Made by a program: the position numbers and the translations under genes
The notes under the pieces: generated by a model
Told to the model about the DNA's origin: nothing
Database searches by the model: none
The model's input: the letters and a program-made list of their open reading frames with translations, nothing else
Shown here: one piece after another, positions 8,779 through 17,574 of the stretch
Layout of the letters: each line of letters starts with the position of its first letter
Position numbering within the stretch: the stretch's first letter is position 1
From: Bacteroidales bacterium UBA5762
GTDB taxonomy: Bacteria > Bacteroidota > Bacteroidia > Bacteroidales > TTA-H9
Length of the DNA: 64,000 nt
Direction of reading: 5' to 3'
Assembly (NCBI GenBank): GCA_002418865.1
Contig: DIEY01000003.1
Location: forward strand, 53,670 to 117,669

Positions 8779-10362
8779 ATGGACATTTTTATTATAGCAG
8801 ACGATGATACTTCTGAGAGTTTAAAAAATTCTATCCAGAAGTTTGGGCACAGGGTAGTTGGAAGAAACGTAAATATAACCAAAGCCTTAAATCTTATTGA
8901 TGAAATAAAACCTAACATAGTAATCCAATCTTTAAGCAGCATTGTCGAAAATAGATGGGTAGAATTGGATAAGGTTATTAGGACGAAGGGTCTTTCAGTA
9001 TTATATATCATCAGTCGCTCACAGGAAGAAGTATTAAAAAAAGAATTACCCGGAAAATCAGTAAATTATATTATTCAGCCTTTTAGTGATGAGGAGCTCA
9101 ATCATGCAATTGAAGATAGCCTAAGTTCTTCCATTATTGATGAAACAGGATATGAAATCCATTTAATGGAACATCTCTTAAACGAAGTGAATTTTGCCTT
9201 CATCCTAACCGATAAAGTTGGTATCATTTCATACATTAATAAATCGGCCATCGAATTACTCGATATCGAAAACAAAAATTCCACGCTAAGAGGTTTCTTA
9301 TTACAAGATGTCGTCAATTTGCTGGATGAGACAACCGAAAACCCCATACACCTCATTTTCAGTTCTCAAAATCAACCCTCAGATAAAACCTATGGTGAGG
9401 CTATATTACTGACTCATAGAGGACAAAAATTAAATGTTTTATACACATTTAAACCTTTGCATAATTTGGCAGAAGAAATGATAGGATTTTTATTGTCATT
9501 TCAGGATATAAGTCCACTAAAAGAACTATTTGCCATTTTGCAACGCAAAAACGAGCTACTTGAAGCACGACTTACCGAAAGAACCAACAACTTATTAAAT
9601 CAAAATATTTTGCTCGAAAAAGAAATCAATCAACGTTTAAGATTTGAAAAAGAACTTGAACAAGCTTTATTAAAAGCAAAAGAAAGCAATCGGTTTCGCA
9701 GCAATATAGTTTCAACGCTATCGCATGAATTTCGCACCCCACTCACTACTATACAAAGCTCGGTAGATATCATCGAACGCCTTATCGGCAATTCTCCCGA
9801 AAACGATAAAATTCACAAACATTTTCTGCAGATAAAAAAGTCAATCAAAACTTTAAGTGAAATGCTTAACGATGTTCTCGAGATAGAGAAAGCAGATAAT
9901 CAAGCAGAACTTGAGCTAAGCGTTATCAAGCCACTCGATTTTTTTGAAGAATTGATTGATAATTATCGATTAGGCATTGGAAGCAAGCATAATATTGATT
10001 TTCAACATAATGCCATGCCCATGGAGATACAAACCAATCCAAAACTCCTCTCTCAAATTATGAGCAATTTGGTTTCTAATGCTTGCAAATACTCTGAAGA
10101 GCATACCACGGTAAGAATTATTGTTTTATTTAAAGAGAATGAGTTACAAATACGCGTTTCTGACGAAGGGAAAGGGATATCCAACGAGGACTTACCGCAT
10201 ATTTTCGAAACTTTTTATCGAAGCAAATCGGTCGAGAACATTCCAGGTAGTGGTCTGGGTTTGTCAATTATAAAAAAAGCCATTGATGCCCTCCATGGTG
10301 AAATTAAGGTAAAAACCACCATCAATAAAGGAACCCGATTCACTATACATTTACCATTATAA
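8779..10362 (+). CDS. Hybrid-like sensor histidine kinase with degenerate receiver and PAS domain
   Basis: 527 residues, no membrane segment. Residues 1-115 have receiver-like alternation (IFIIADDD, VNYIIQPFS), but the phospho-acceptor position reads NIVIQSLS with no Asp, so it is a pseudo-receiver. A PAS domain (about 128-245), a coiled linker (255-305), HisKA with SHEFRTPL (His316), and an HATPase domain follow, with the N box SNLVSNACKYS (Asn434), G1 DEGKGIS (Asp462), F box FETFYRS and G2 GSGLGL (490-495). It is a complete soluble kinase. The cognate regulator is not next to it. It is divergent from the polysaccharide-export locus and could regulate it; that link rests on position alone. 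Confidence 0.9.
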   Translation: MDIFIIADDDTSESLKNSIQKFGHRVVGRNVNITKALNLIDEIKPNIVIQSLSSIVENRWVELDKVIRTKGLSVLYIISRSQEEVLKKELPGKSVNYIIQPFSDEELNHAIEDSLSSSIIDETGYEIHLMEHLLNEVNFAFILTDKVGIISYINKSAIELLDIENKNSTLRGFLLQDVVNLLDETTENPIHLIFSSQNQPSDKTYGEAILLTHRGQKLNVLYTFKPLHNLAEEMIGFLLSFQDISPLKELFAILQRKNELLEARLTERTNNLLNQNILLEKEINQRLRFEKELEQALLKAKESNRFRSNIVSTLSHEFRTPLTTIQSSVDIIERLIGNSPENDKIHKHFLQIKKSIKTLSEMLNDVLEIEKADNQAELELSVIKPLDFFEELIDNYRLGIGSKHNIDFQHNAMPMEIQTNPKLLSQIMSNLVSNACKYSEEHTTVRIIVLFKENELQIRVSDEGKGISNEDLPHIFETFYRSKSVENIPGSGLGLSIIKKAIDALHGEIKVKTTINKGTRFTIHLPL

Positions 10363-10422
10363 TAAATTGATAAATAAAGGTTTGAATTTTAAAATCTAAT
10401 ATAAAGCGTCTCTTAGATGTGG

Positions 10423-11673
10423 CTATTTAGAAACCTGGTTAAATCTTGCAACGGTAGAAAAATTATAAACAATCCCATCATTAGACGTAATTTTTCCTAT
10501 TATATAAATGCTTTGAGTACCTATTTGAGGGCGATCGGATTTTACTCGAAACTTAAGTGATACTTTATCCATATCGGGTAATGGATTGTAATAAATTGCA
10601 ACATTTCTTGAATTGGCCACAAAAACAGCCTCTTCGATTTCTTGGTCCAAAGCAGTATATTCCATTGGCAATAAAATCTTTATTTCGGCTCGGCCTTTTA
10701 TTTCACCTTTGTTTATTTCAATAGAAACTATAAAACTTTCGTTGCCTTTCACCTGATCGGGTACCCAGCAAATTGCATCTACTTTATTGGCTTCTTTTGT
10801 TACAACATCCTTCGAGGATATCATTTCTTCCTTTTGGGTAGTTTCTTGAGCTTGTTGTTCAGAGCTCAACCCTTCTTGTAATTGTCGCTGTTTCCATGAA
10901 GCACTGGTTTCTTTTCCATTATCCGAAGTTGATGAAGGCTTATCGTTTTTAAAATTGAATGAATACCCCAAACCAACAGACGTATATTGTAATACATCCT
11001 TCTTGCCAGTAGTTCCCTCATACGCATCCAGTTGGTCACTATTTGAACCTAAATAAGCTGTTTCGAGCGAAAGCAAGAATTTTTCAGACAAATGAATATC
11101 GAAACCCAGCCCAAGAGAAAAATCACCCTCGAGCATGCGGCCATTAATTCCACTGCCTTCACCATCACCTACACTCCGTATAAATATTTCAGAGGGATAC
11201 TTGTATAAATCTGCTTTATAGTTCATTAATCCAATGCCCGCAATCCCGTATAATCGCGTAGTGTATTCCTCCTTTTTATTTCTGAAAAAAGAAGTAAAAT
11301 CATAAGTGGTTTCTAAACTCGTTTGAAAAAGATCGGATCTGAATGAATAATACTCAATCCCAACATCTCTGCGACCAGCATATTCCCCATTGATTACTCT
11401 TCCTCTTACACCCCATGCTGGTGTTATTTGTTTGGTTAAGCTTAATCCATAACCCAATCTCCAGTCTCGAGGATATGGGATGGGATAAGATGCTCCCTTA
11501 ATAACTACAAGATCACCATAATAAAACATTGCGCCCGAATGTAGATCTATACGCCAATTCTTCCAAAATGAGGATACTGTAGTATCCTGCTTTTGTGCCA
11601 TTAGATGAATACTGCCGACCATCAGACTAATTAAGATCAACAGAACCTCTATATTCATTTTTCTCCTAAACAT
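10423..11673 (-). CDS. Outer-membrane beta-barrel protein with C-terminal domain of unknown function
   Basis: 416 residues. A signal peptide (IEVLLILISLMVGSIHLMAQ, cleaved near Ala-Gln) is followed by about 220 residues of alternating hydrophobic/aromatic beta strands typical of small outer-membrane barrels (GYGLSLTKQITPAWGVRGRV, LGLGFDIHLSEKFLLSLETAYLG, VGLGYSFNF). A Gln/Glu/Ser/Thr-rich linker (about 240-290) leads to a beta-rich C-terminal domain (about 298-416) beginning AICWVPDQVKGNESF. That part might be a periplasmic Ig-like domain. I do not recognise a named family or function. The gene is convergent with the histidine kinase and separated from it by 60 bp. Confidence 0.75.
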   Translation of the reverse strand: MFRRKMNIEVLLILISLMVGSIHLMAQKQDTTVSSFWKNWRIDLHSGAMFYYGDLVVIKGASYPIPYPRDWRLGYGLSLTKQITPAWGVRGRVINGEYAGRRDVGIEYYSFRSDLFQTSLETTYDFTSFFRNKKEEYTTRLYGIAGIGLMNYKADLYKYPSEIFIRSVGDGEGSGINGRMLEGDFSLGLGFDIHLSEKFLLSLETAYLGSNSDQLDAYEGTTGKKDVLQYTSVGLGYSFNFKNDKPSSTSDNGKETSASWKQRQLQEGLSSEQQAQETTQKEEMISSKDVVTKEANKVDAICWVPDQVKGNESFIVSIEINKGEIKGRAEIKILLPMEYTALDQEIEEAVFVANSRNVAIYYNPLPDMDKVSLKFRVKSDRPQIGTQSIYIIGKITSNDGIVYNFSTVARFNQVSK

Positions 11674-11854
11674 GGTGATATTTTTTTAAGAACCTGAAGA
11701 TTATTCTTTGCGTCAAAAAATATTCCATAAATGATAAAACAAAATCAATCAATATATTATATATCGAAAGATAAAATCATTAGAAAAATTATGGAATAAT
11801 GAAGTCTAATTTGGGAATGTATGCAATCACGTTCGATGATACGAGACTATACAA

Positions 11855-11878
11855 AAATAAGACCTTAAGGTCTTATTT
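11855..11878 (-). terminator. Palindromic intrinsic terminator of tRNA-His
   Basis: A perfect 24-bp palindrome (arms AAATAAGACCTT/AAGGTCTTATTT) begins at the last base of the encoded CCA of tRNA-His on the minus strand and runs into a T-rich stretch (TTTTTGT). Confidence 0.8.
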
Positions 11879-11954
11879 GGGGTGGACGGTGGGATTCGAA
11901 CCCACGACATCCGGAACCACAATCCGACGCTCTAACCGCTGAACTACGCCCACC
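11878..11954 (-). tRNA. tRNA-His (anticodon GTG), CCA encoded
   Basis: On the minus strand the sequence folds as a full cloverleaf. It has G-1 pairing with C73, acceptor GTGGGCG with CGTCCAC, the D-arm TAGTTCAGCGGTTAGA, the anticodon stem CGGAT/GTTCCG with loop TTGTGGT (GTG anticodon, His), and the T-arm GTGGGTTCGAATCCCAC. The extra 5' G opposite C73 is the identity element of tRNA-His. The 3' CCA is encoded in the DNA, unlike in the tRNA-Leu gene at 14841. Confidence 0.97.
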
Positions 11955-11966
11955 ATATTGAGACGG

Positions 11967-11996
11967 CAAAATTACTATAATTTTTCAAATAACAAT
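11967..11996 (-). promoter_or_regulatory. Probable promoter of tRNA-His
   Basis: Minus-strand -7 element TAATTTTG (11967-11974) lies 12 bp before the tRNA 5' end. ATTG at 11993-11996 is a weak match to the -33 TTTG at a spacing of 18 bp. It fits the Bacteroidota promoter consensus. Confidence 0.55.
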
Positions 11997-12008
11997 TACA
12001 TCTTATAA

Positions 12009-13088
12009 TTATTTGAAGTAATAGGCTGCTTCATTAATCTGATCAATGGTTTGGATTTGTTGTGGTGGTTTTAAATAAGTTCCTAAGAACCGATATATCT
12101 TTACCCTGATTTCTTTAGCCGTTTTTGTGTCTATCCTGTCAAATGAATGGCCTCCTTCAACATCCTGATAGATTTCATATTCGAATTTCTTGTTCGCGGC
12201 TTTTAACGATTTAATCAGATGTTCTACTTCTAATACATTCACATCGTCATCGTTGGTGTTAGTATGAATCAATAAAGGCGTTTGTAGTTTTTCTGCATTC
12301 CAGACAGGTGATCTACGACGATATTCTGCAGTATTCTCAGCGGCAGTTTGGCCAAGATGATAATCGGCCGCAAAAAGTTCCTGATAAGATGGTCCATGAT
12401 ATCCCATCCTCGCTATCAAATCACTGACGGGTACGCCGGCAAAAACCACAGCATAATCCGATGGATGCTCGAAAACATCCATCAAGGCTATGAGCCCACC
12501 ATGACTCCATCCCACCAAGCCTACCCTGTTCTTATCAACAAAAGAATAATTTTCAATCATATAATTACGGGCTGCATGAACATCCTCAATCTCAAGACCG
12601 CCATAATCTATTTTTTCGTAAAACGACTTGCCATATCCTGTTGAACCTCTGTATTCGGGTGCAATTACAATATATCCCTGATAAATCATCTCCCGAATTA
12701 TATGTGTGTGATAGGTCGTAAAATCTGCGTGAACTCCTCCATGCGGCAACACAATTAATGGATATTTCTTCGAATAGTCGATCTGTCTCGGAATAAAAAC
12801 ATAACAGTAAAATTTCAAAGGATTGTTTGCTCCAGTGGCATCAGGATTCTTTATAACCCGTGGGGGTGGCCCGGTTATGTAAACCTTATCAATATAGGCC
12901 ATGTCTCCTACTCTATCGAACCATAAAATATCGTCGCTAAGCTTCTTTAAAATATCGAACTCATGTGTTAGATCATCTATCTTTTTTTCTAAACGACGCA
13001 AGGCCTCATCATTTGTAATCTCTTGAGCATGCATTTGCAATGCCAGTAAGGCGAAAACCAGCATTAAAGCGTACTTTTTTCTTTTCAT
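12009..13088 (-). CDS. S9-family (prolyl oligopeptidase-like) secreted alpha/beta hydrolase
   Basis: 359 residues from the preferred ATG at 13088, which puts MKRKKYALMLVFALLALQMHA, a standard signal peptide, at the N-terminus; 12 more codons are open upstream. After a short helical segment the protein is a single alpha/beta-hydrolase domain: oxyanion region LPHGGVHADF, GYIVIAPEYRGSTGYG, nucleophile elbow GWSHGG, acid in HTNTNDDDVNVLE and histidine in VEGGHSFDR. The domain order and the YRGSTGYG motif match the S9 peptidase catalytic domain. The beta-propeller usual in prolyl oligopeptidases is absent, so this is a single-domain periplasmic or exported peptidase/esterase. The natural substrate is unknown. 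Confidence 0.86.
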   Translation of the reverse strand: MKRKKYALMLVFALLALQMHAQEITNDEALRRLEKKIDDLTHEFDILKKLSDDILWFDRVGDMAYIDKVYITGPPPRVIKNPDATGANNPLKFYCYVFIPRQIDYSKKYPLIVLPHGGVHADFTTYHTHIIREMIYQGYIVIAPEYRGSTGYGKSFYEKIDYGGLEIEDVHAARNYMIENYSFVDKNRVGLVGWSHGGLIALMDVFEHPSDYAVVFAGVPVSDLIARMGYHGPSYQELFAADYHLGQTAAENTAEYRRRSPVWNAEKLQTPLLIHTNTNDDDVNVLEVEHLIKSLKAANKKFEYEIYQDVEGGHSFDRIDTKTAKEIRVKIYRFLGTYLKPPQQIQTIDQINEAAYYFK

Positions 13089-13214
13089 AGCCTCTGAAAT
13101 TTTTACGACGTAAATATAAATCATTTCTTAATATATTGATCTGCTAAGCAAACCCTAAGCCTTTGAAAACTATTTAATGCAAACATAAATATCTTTGCAA
13201 ACGAGCTGCAAAAT

Positions 13215-14225
13215 ATGGATAAATCGGCAAATCTCATTGGTAAAAACCTCCCTCAACTAAGTGATATTCTATCTAATGCGGGTTATCAAAATGTAAATCC
13301 CTCTTTACTTGCTCATACCCTTTATAAAAAATTTGGACGACCACTTAGTAGTATTGCAACTTATCCAAAGTCATTGAGGCAATTTCTCGAAGAAAATTTT
13401 TCGACCGATGTCTTACAACCTATACTCAAACTCCAATCGACAGATGGTACTATAAAAGGTTTATTTGAGAACGAGGATGGAAAACTCTTTGAAGCAGCTT
13501 GGATTCCAGCTGTGAAACGAATGACTATTTGCGTGTCATCGCAAGCTGGGTGCAGATTTGGATGCAAATTCTGCTCAACAGGTCAAAATGGCTTTAAAGG
13601 AAATTTAAATGTATATGAAATTCTTTCACAAATTTTTGGATTGCAAAAACCGTTTAATCACATCGTCTTCATGGGTATGGGAGAACCACTCGACAATTTT
13701 GCTAATGTCAAGAAAAGCATCGACATCCTGACGGCATGGTGGGGAGTTTCTTTGGCTCATAGATATATTACCATCAGCACTGTGGGCTTAATTCCTGAAC
13801 TTCAACTTGCTATCGAGCAATTGAGGTGCAATTTGGCCATTAGTTTGCACTCTCCTTTTCATAACGAAAGAAAGAGCATTATGCCGGTCGAAAACATTTA
13901 CCCTATCCATGAAGTGATAAGTATGCTCAAAGCACAAAAGTTTACGCCCAAACGAAGGCTTTCTTTCGAATACCTTCTTATAAAAGATTTTAATGACAGT
14001 AAATCTCATGCCATGGAAACAGGTAAATTACTAAAGGATATGGAAAGCCATGTAAATTTAATTGTTTATAATCCTATTCCTTCACAAAATTTCGGGGCAC
14101 CCGATACGTCAACAATTGAAAACTTCAGAAAAATACTCAATCTACAAGGCCTTAGAGTAACCATCAGAAAATCATCTGGTTACGATATCTCGGCAGCATG
14201 TGGAATGATGACAGGTAGCAGATAA
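13215..14225 (+). CDS. rlmN: RlmN: 23S rRNA/tRNA adenine-C2 methyltransferase (radical SAM)
   Basis: 336 residues. The radical-SAM cysteine motif CRFGCKFC (about residues 113-120) follows the RlmN-type stretch WIPAVKRMTICVSSQAG. Other RlmN motifs are GMGEPLDN, AISLHSP, RRLSFEYLLIKDFNDS and the catalytic C-terminal SAACGMM. The second cysteine there carries the methyl group in the ping-pong mechanism. The enzyme methylates C2 of A2503 in 23S rRNA and A37 of some tRNAs, using two SAM molecules. The C-terminus stops eight residues after the catalytic Cys, slightly shorter than usual. Cfr (C8 methylation) is the alternative, but the motif context is RlmN-like. A -7-like TATCTTTG lies at 13190-13197. 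Confidence 0.9.
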   Translation: MDKSANLIGKNLPQLSDILSNAGYQNVNPSLLAHTLYKKFGRPLSSIATYPKSLRQFLEENFSTDVLQPILKLQSTDGTIKGLFENEDGKLFEAAWIPAVKRMTICVSSQAGCRFGCKFCSTGQNGFKGNLNVYEILSQIFGLQKPFNHIVFMGMGEPLDNFANVKKSIDILTAWWGVSLAHRYITISTVGLIPELQLAIEQLRCNLAISLHSPFHNERKSIMPVENIYPIHEVISMLKAQKFTPKRRLSFEYLLIKDFNDSKSHAMETGKLLKDMESHVNLIVYNPIPSQNFGAPDTSTIENFRKILNLQGLRVTIRKSSGYDISAACGMMTGSR

Positions 14226-14376
14226 TCAAAATCCACTCTTCATTATCCCCTAAATTCAATTTCTTCACAGCTATCATTTCTTGCAATCTACTCCCATAAT
14301 TTTTTGATAAGCTGCCATGCATTTCAATAAGAAATTAAAAAATCTTTTATAGAAATAACCTACCATTCATCCATAT

Positions 14377-14739
14377 TTAAACCATCAATTCAGAAATATT
14401 TTCTGGTGAATCTGTAATTTCTTTATGGGGTTTCAGTCTGTTGCAACTTTGTTTTTTATTAGAATAAAAGCGGTGGAATAAAAAGAGAGGGACAGGATCA
14501 ATGCCACTAGTTCCCCAAGGATGACAGCGCAAGATACGATTGAGGGCAAGCCCACCACCTTTCAGAATTCCATATCTTTCGATGGCTTGAATGGCATAAG
14601 TGCTGCATGTAGGCCAATGCCTACAGCTCGCAGGTGTATAGGGTGAAATGGCATATTGATACACCCGAATTAAAGTAAGCAAAGGAAAACGTATAATCTT
14701 CTTTAACACAATTGCAAAATTAATCGAAAAACAATTCAT
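14377..14739 (-). CDS. yidD: YidD membrane-protein insertion efficiency factor
   Basis: 120 residues. The YidD core is complete: RVYQYAISPYTPASCRHWPTC, CSTYAIQAIERYG, GGGLALNRILRCHPWG and GIDPVP. The N-terminus forms one amphipathic/membrane helix. YidD is a small inner-membrane-associated protein that aids YidC-dependent insertion. The C-terminal 30 residues (HRFYSNKKQSCN...) extend past the usual end and are not conserved. The gene is divergent from tRNA-Leu. yidC, rpmH and rnpA, its neighbours in many bacteria, are not here. Confidence 0.95.
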   Translation of the reverse strand: MNCFSINFAIVLKKIIRFPLLTLIRVYQYAISPYTPASCRHWPTCSTYAIQAIERYGILKGGGLALNRILRCHPWGTSGIDPVPLFLFHRFYSNKKQSCNRLKPHKEITDSPENISELMV

Positions 14740-14799
14740 CTCAATGTATCCATAAGCTTGTAATTCAGTCTAAAAACAACAGCTTCAGACTTCATATTC

Positions 14800-14830
14800 T
14801 TTGCCGATCAAACTAATTATATTAATTTTG
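14800..14830 (+). promoter_or_regulatory. Promoter of tRNA-Leu
   Basis: TTTG at 14800-14803, exactly 19 bp, then TAATTTTG at 14823-14830. This is a perfect match to the Bacteroidota sigma-70 consensus and lies 10 bp before the tRNA 5' end. Confidence 0.8.
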
Positions 14831-14840
14831 CAAGCTCTTT

Positions 14841-14922
14841 GCGGATGTGTCGTAATTGGTAGCCGAGCCAGACTTAGGATCTGGTGCCGAAAGGCGTGGG
14901 GGTTCGAGTCCCTTCATCCGCA
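14841..14922 (+). tRNA. tRNA-Leu (anticodon TAG)
   Basis: Acceptor GCGGATG pairs with CATCCGC and the discriminator A is at 14922. The anticodon stem CCAGA/TCTGG encloses loop CTTAGGA (anticodon TAG, reading CUN codons). A long variable arm (TGCCGAAAGGCG) marks a class II tRNA, and the T-arm is GGGGGTTCGAGTCCCTT. The following bases are CCG, so the full CCA is not encoded. Confidence 0.96.
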
Positions 14923-14985
14923 CCGTAAAATATTTATTTTCCAATAGCAAGAATATCTTTACTATAACTTTAAACAAAATTTTGA

Positions 14986-15279
14986 ATGGCCAGTATAAAA
15001 GAGACAAAAAAATACATCGAATATGCTATAGATGAAGTAATCTCCGACTGTTTAAATGTACTTCACTTATATCCAGGTAAAAAACATGAGGAAGTTTATA
15101 ATTTAGTGAGAGAGCTCGTCGATATGCGCAACAACCTTATTTACAGGGTTAATCACATAGAAAACAAAGATGACCCCCATGCTGTTAAAGCTCATTTCAA
15201 GAGCATAGAAAAAGATTTAAACTATCAAATAGAGCAAGCCGTCGAAAAATTAAGCAACATTGTCAAATCCGATGAATAA
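14986..15279 (+). CDS. Small helical protein of unknown function
   Basis: 97 residues, acidic, almost entirely predicted alpha-helix, no signal peptide and no cysteines. It begins MASIKETKKYIEYAIDEVI and has alternating charged and hydrophobic residues through to NYQIEQAVEKLSNIVKSDE. It resembles small conserved Bacteroidota proteins of unknown function, but I cannot name a family. It starts 63 bp after tRNA-Leu and may share its transcript; trigger factor starts 95 bp downstream. It may be a small cytoplasmic helical-bundle or coiled-coil protein. Confidence 0.7.
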   Translation: MASIKETKKYIEYAIDEVISDCLNVLHLYPGKKHEEVYNLVRELVDMRNNLIYRVNHIENKDDPHAVKAHFKSIEKDLNYQIEQAVEKLSNIVKSDE

Positions 15280-15374
15280 AACATGCTCTATTCACTGCCT
15301 ATACGAAACTATGGAAAGGTTTGAGGGCAGACATTTGACAAACCTCATTATTTTTAATTAAACCAAAATTATCC

Positions 15375-16820
15375 ATGGAAATTATTAAAGAAGATACCGG
15401 TGAATTAACGGCAACGCTTCATCTAAAGCTTTCAAAGCAAGACTATTTACCTCAAGTAGAAGCCGAACTTAAAAAACTACAACGCGATGCCTTCATCCCA
15501 GGATTCCGAAAAGGTAAAGTGCCTATGGGGCATTTAAAAAAATTATATGGGGATTCACTCATTATGGAACGTATCAATAAATTCGTATCTGAATCTCTCA
15601 ATCAGTATATATTAGAAAATCACTTGCCTATCATAGGATATCCAATATCTAACCCTCAAAACAAGCCATTTGATGTTGAATTTGATCAGGCTGACGAACA
15701 CGAATTCCTTTTCGATATCGGACTTACACCCGAAATAGAAATTGATTTCTCTGAACTGCAACCAATAAAATATTATTTAATCACCCCTTCTCAAACCGAT
15801 ATTGATCGCCAGATTGAGGAATTAAGGGACCAGTTTGCTGAACTGGTTGAGATAGAATCTGCCGACGAAGAAGCTATCATAGAAGGGAAAGTATTTGAAA
15901 TAGACGATTTAAGCTCACCAAAGGAAAATGGATATGAACAATTCATAAGATTAGATTTAAAAGACGAAGCGCTACCTCAGCAAATTAAGGATAAGCTATT
16001 GGGTATAAAAAAAGATCAAATCATCGACTTTCTGTTCGATTCGGCTGAAGACTTAGCCAGATTTATTAGAATCGACTTCAAAAAAGCAAAAGAAATACAT
16101 TTGAATCTGCAATTTAAGGTTAGTGGCAATTTTCATAAAAGATTACCTGAGCTCAATCCAGATTTCTTTCATCAAGTCTTTCCCGAACAAAACATAGAAA
16201 CACTTGAAGAATTTCGAGCCGAAGCTGCAAAAAAAGTCCATGTAGATTTTCTGCAAAATCATAGCGATAAAACATTCTATTTGGCTATTATGCAACAACT
16301 GCTTAATCATGTAAACATTCCTCTACCCGAAGATTTTCTTAAAAGATGGATAGCCTTTCACGAAAACATGAATTCTGAAGAAGTCAATAAAAATCTAGAT
16401 AAATTTGTTGAATCGATTCGTATGGAAATATTAAGGAACCATCTTATAAACAAAGCTGAAATTAAAATTAATGAGGAAGAAATCAGAAATTATTTTGCAC
16501 ATGAAATTATTGCCTCAAATTTTCCTTATTTTCAATACAATAACGATATTATTGAGAAAATTACACAGGTTGTGAATGTAGCAGTAGATGAAGCAATGAA
16601 GAATGAGAAGGATTTAGAACGCGCAAAAAATGAATTGACAGATGTTAAATTGATAGATTTTTTAAAGTCTAACCTTCCACTCGAAGTTATAGAAATAGAT
16701 ACTATAACTTATATTGATTCTCTCTCTCCAAAGCAAGAAGATAAGGCTTTAGAAGAACAGGCAGAAGAAAAAACTGAAATAATGGACAACAATACTGAAA
16801 ATCAAAAAAACAACGGATAA
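15375..16820 (+). CDS. tig: Trigger factor (ribosome-associated chaperone)
   Basis: 481 residues. The ribosome-binding N-terminal domain carries the signature loop GFRKGKVP (about residues 44-51), which docks on ribosomal protein L23. A middle segment (about 150-245) sits where the FKBP-type PPIase domain lies, but it is poorly conserved by eye. A long helical C-terminal domain forms the chaperone arms. The C-terminus ends in an acidic, Asn/Glu-rich tail. Trigger factor catches nascent chains at the exit tunnel. It is followed after 2 bp by clpP and then clpX, the widespread tig-clpP-clpX order, so folding and degradation genes are co-transcribed. Confidence 0.95.
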   Translation: MEIIKEDTGELTATLHLKLSKQDYLPQVEAELKKLQRDAFIPGFRKGKVPMGHLKKLYGDSLIMERINKFVSESLNQYILENHLPIIGYPISNPQNKPFDVEFDQADEHEFLFDIGLTPEIEIDFSELQPIKYYLITPSQTDIDRQIEELRDQFAELVEIESADEEAIIEGKVFEIDDLSSPKENGYEQFIRLDLKDEALPQQIKDKLLGIKKDQIIDFLFDSAEDLARFIRIDFKKAKEIHLNLQFKVSGNFHKRLPELNPDFFHQVFPEQNIETLEEFRAEAAKKVHVDFLQNHSDKTFYLAIMQQLLNHVNIPLPEDFLKRWIAFHENMNSEEVNKNLDKFVESIRMEILRNHLINKAEIKINEEEIRNYFAHEIIASNFPYFQYNNDIIEKITQVVNVAVDEAMKNEKDLERAKNELTDVKLIDFLKSNLPLEVIEIDTITYIDSLSPKQEDKALEEQAEEKTEIMDNNTENQKNNG

Positions 16821-16822
16821 TT

Positions 16823-17524
16823 ATGAATAATAATGATGAATTTTACAAGTTTGCAACTCGCCATGTTGGAATAAATCCATTGACTTTGCAAAAATACATT
16901 GCAGTACATGACAATTATATTTCGCCTACCATAATAGAGGAACGCCAGCTTAATGTAGCTACCATGGACGTATTCTCGAGGCTGATGATGGATAGAATTA
17001 TCTTTTTAGGTGTTCCCATAGATGATTATGTAGCCAATATCATTGAGGCCCAGCTTCTTTTTCTCGAAAGCGCCGATCCACGTAAGGATATTCAAATCTA
17101 TTTGAACACGCCTGGAGGTTCAGTTTATGCTGGATTAGGGATATATGATACTATGCAATACATTGCAGCCGATGTAGCTACAATTTGTACTGGCATGGCG
17201 GCTTCTATGGGTGCAATCATTCTGTGTGCTGGAGCAAAGGGGAAGAGAACCGCCCTCAAGCATTCACGTATTCTAATACACCAGCCCATGGGAGGCGCTG
17301 AAGGTCAAGCCTCCGACATCGAAATCACTGCTAGAGAAATTCAAAAACTAAAAAAGGAACTCTATGAAATTATCGCCTATCATTCAGGACAAACTTACGA
17401 AAAAATTTGGCAAGACGCCGACCGTGATTTCTGGATGACTTCAGATGAAGCTAAGGAATATGGAATGATTGACGAGGTTTTATATAGAGAAAAGAAGTCC
17501 AAAAATAGTGCGCAACAGTCTTAA
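16823..17524 (+). CDS. clpP: ClpP ATP-dependent protease proteolytic subunit
   Basis: 233 residues, slightly longer than the usual 195-210 because of an N-terminal extension of about 35 residues (possible propeptide region). The ClpP core is complete: RIIFLGVPIDDYVANIIEAQLLFLE, YLNTPGGSVYAGLGIYD, the catalytic serine in GMAASMGAI, the histidine in RILIHQPMGG, and an aspartate in the handle region (DIEITARE, or DADRDFWM further on). Tetradecameric ClpP degrades proteins unfolded by ClpX. The gene lies 2 bp after tig and 50 bp before clpX. Confidence 0.97.
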   Translation: MNNNDEFYKFATRHVGINPLTLQKYIAVHDNYISPTIIEERQLNVATMDVFSRLMMDRIIFLGVPIDDYVANIIEAQLLFLESADPRKDIQIYLNTPGGSVYAGLGIYDTMQYIAADVATICTGMAASMGAIILCAGAKGKRTALKHSRILIHQPMGGAEGQASDIEITAREIQKLKKELYEIIAYHSGQTYEKIWQDADRDFWMTSDEAKEYGMIDEVLYREKKSKNSAQQS

Positions 17525-17574
17525 TCATGCTTTTATTCAATCTAATACATTCTAAAGGAGAAAAATATAAATAA

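Noticed and set aside
13215..14225. Cfr-type antibiotic-resistance methyltransferase
   Set aside because: The motif context, the C-terminal AACGMM and isolation from mobile elements fit housekeeping RlmN.
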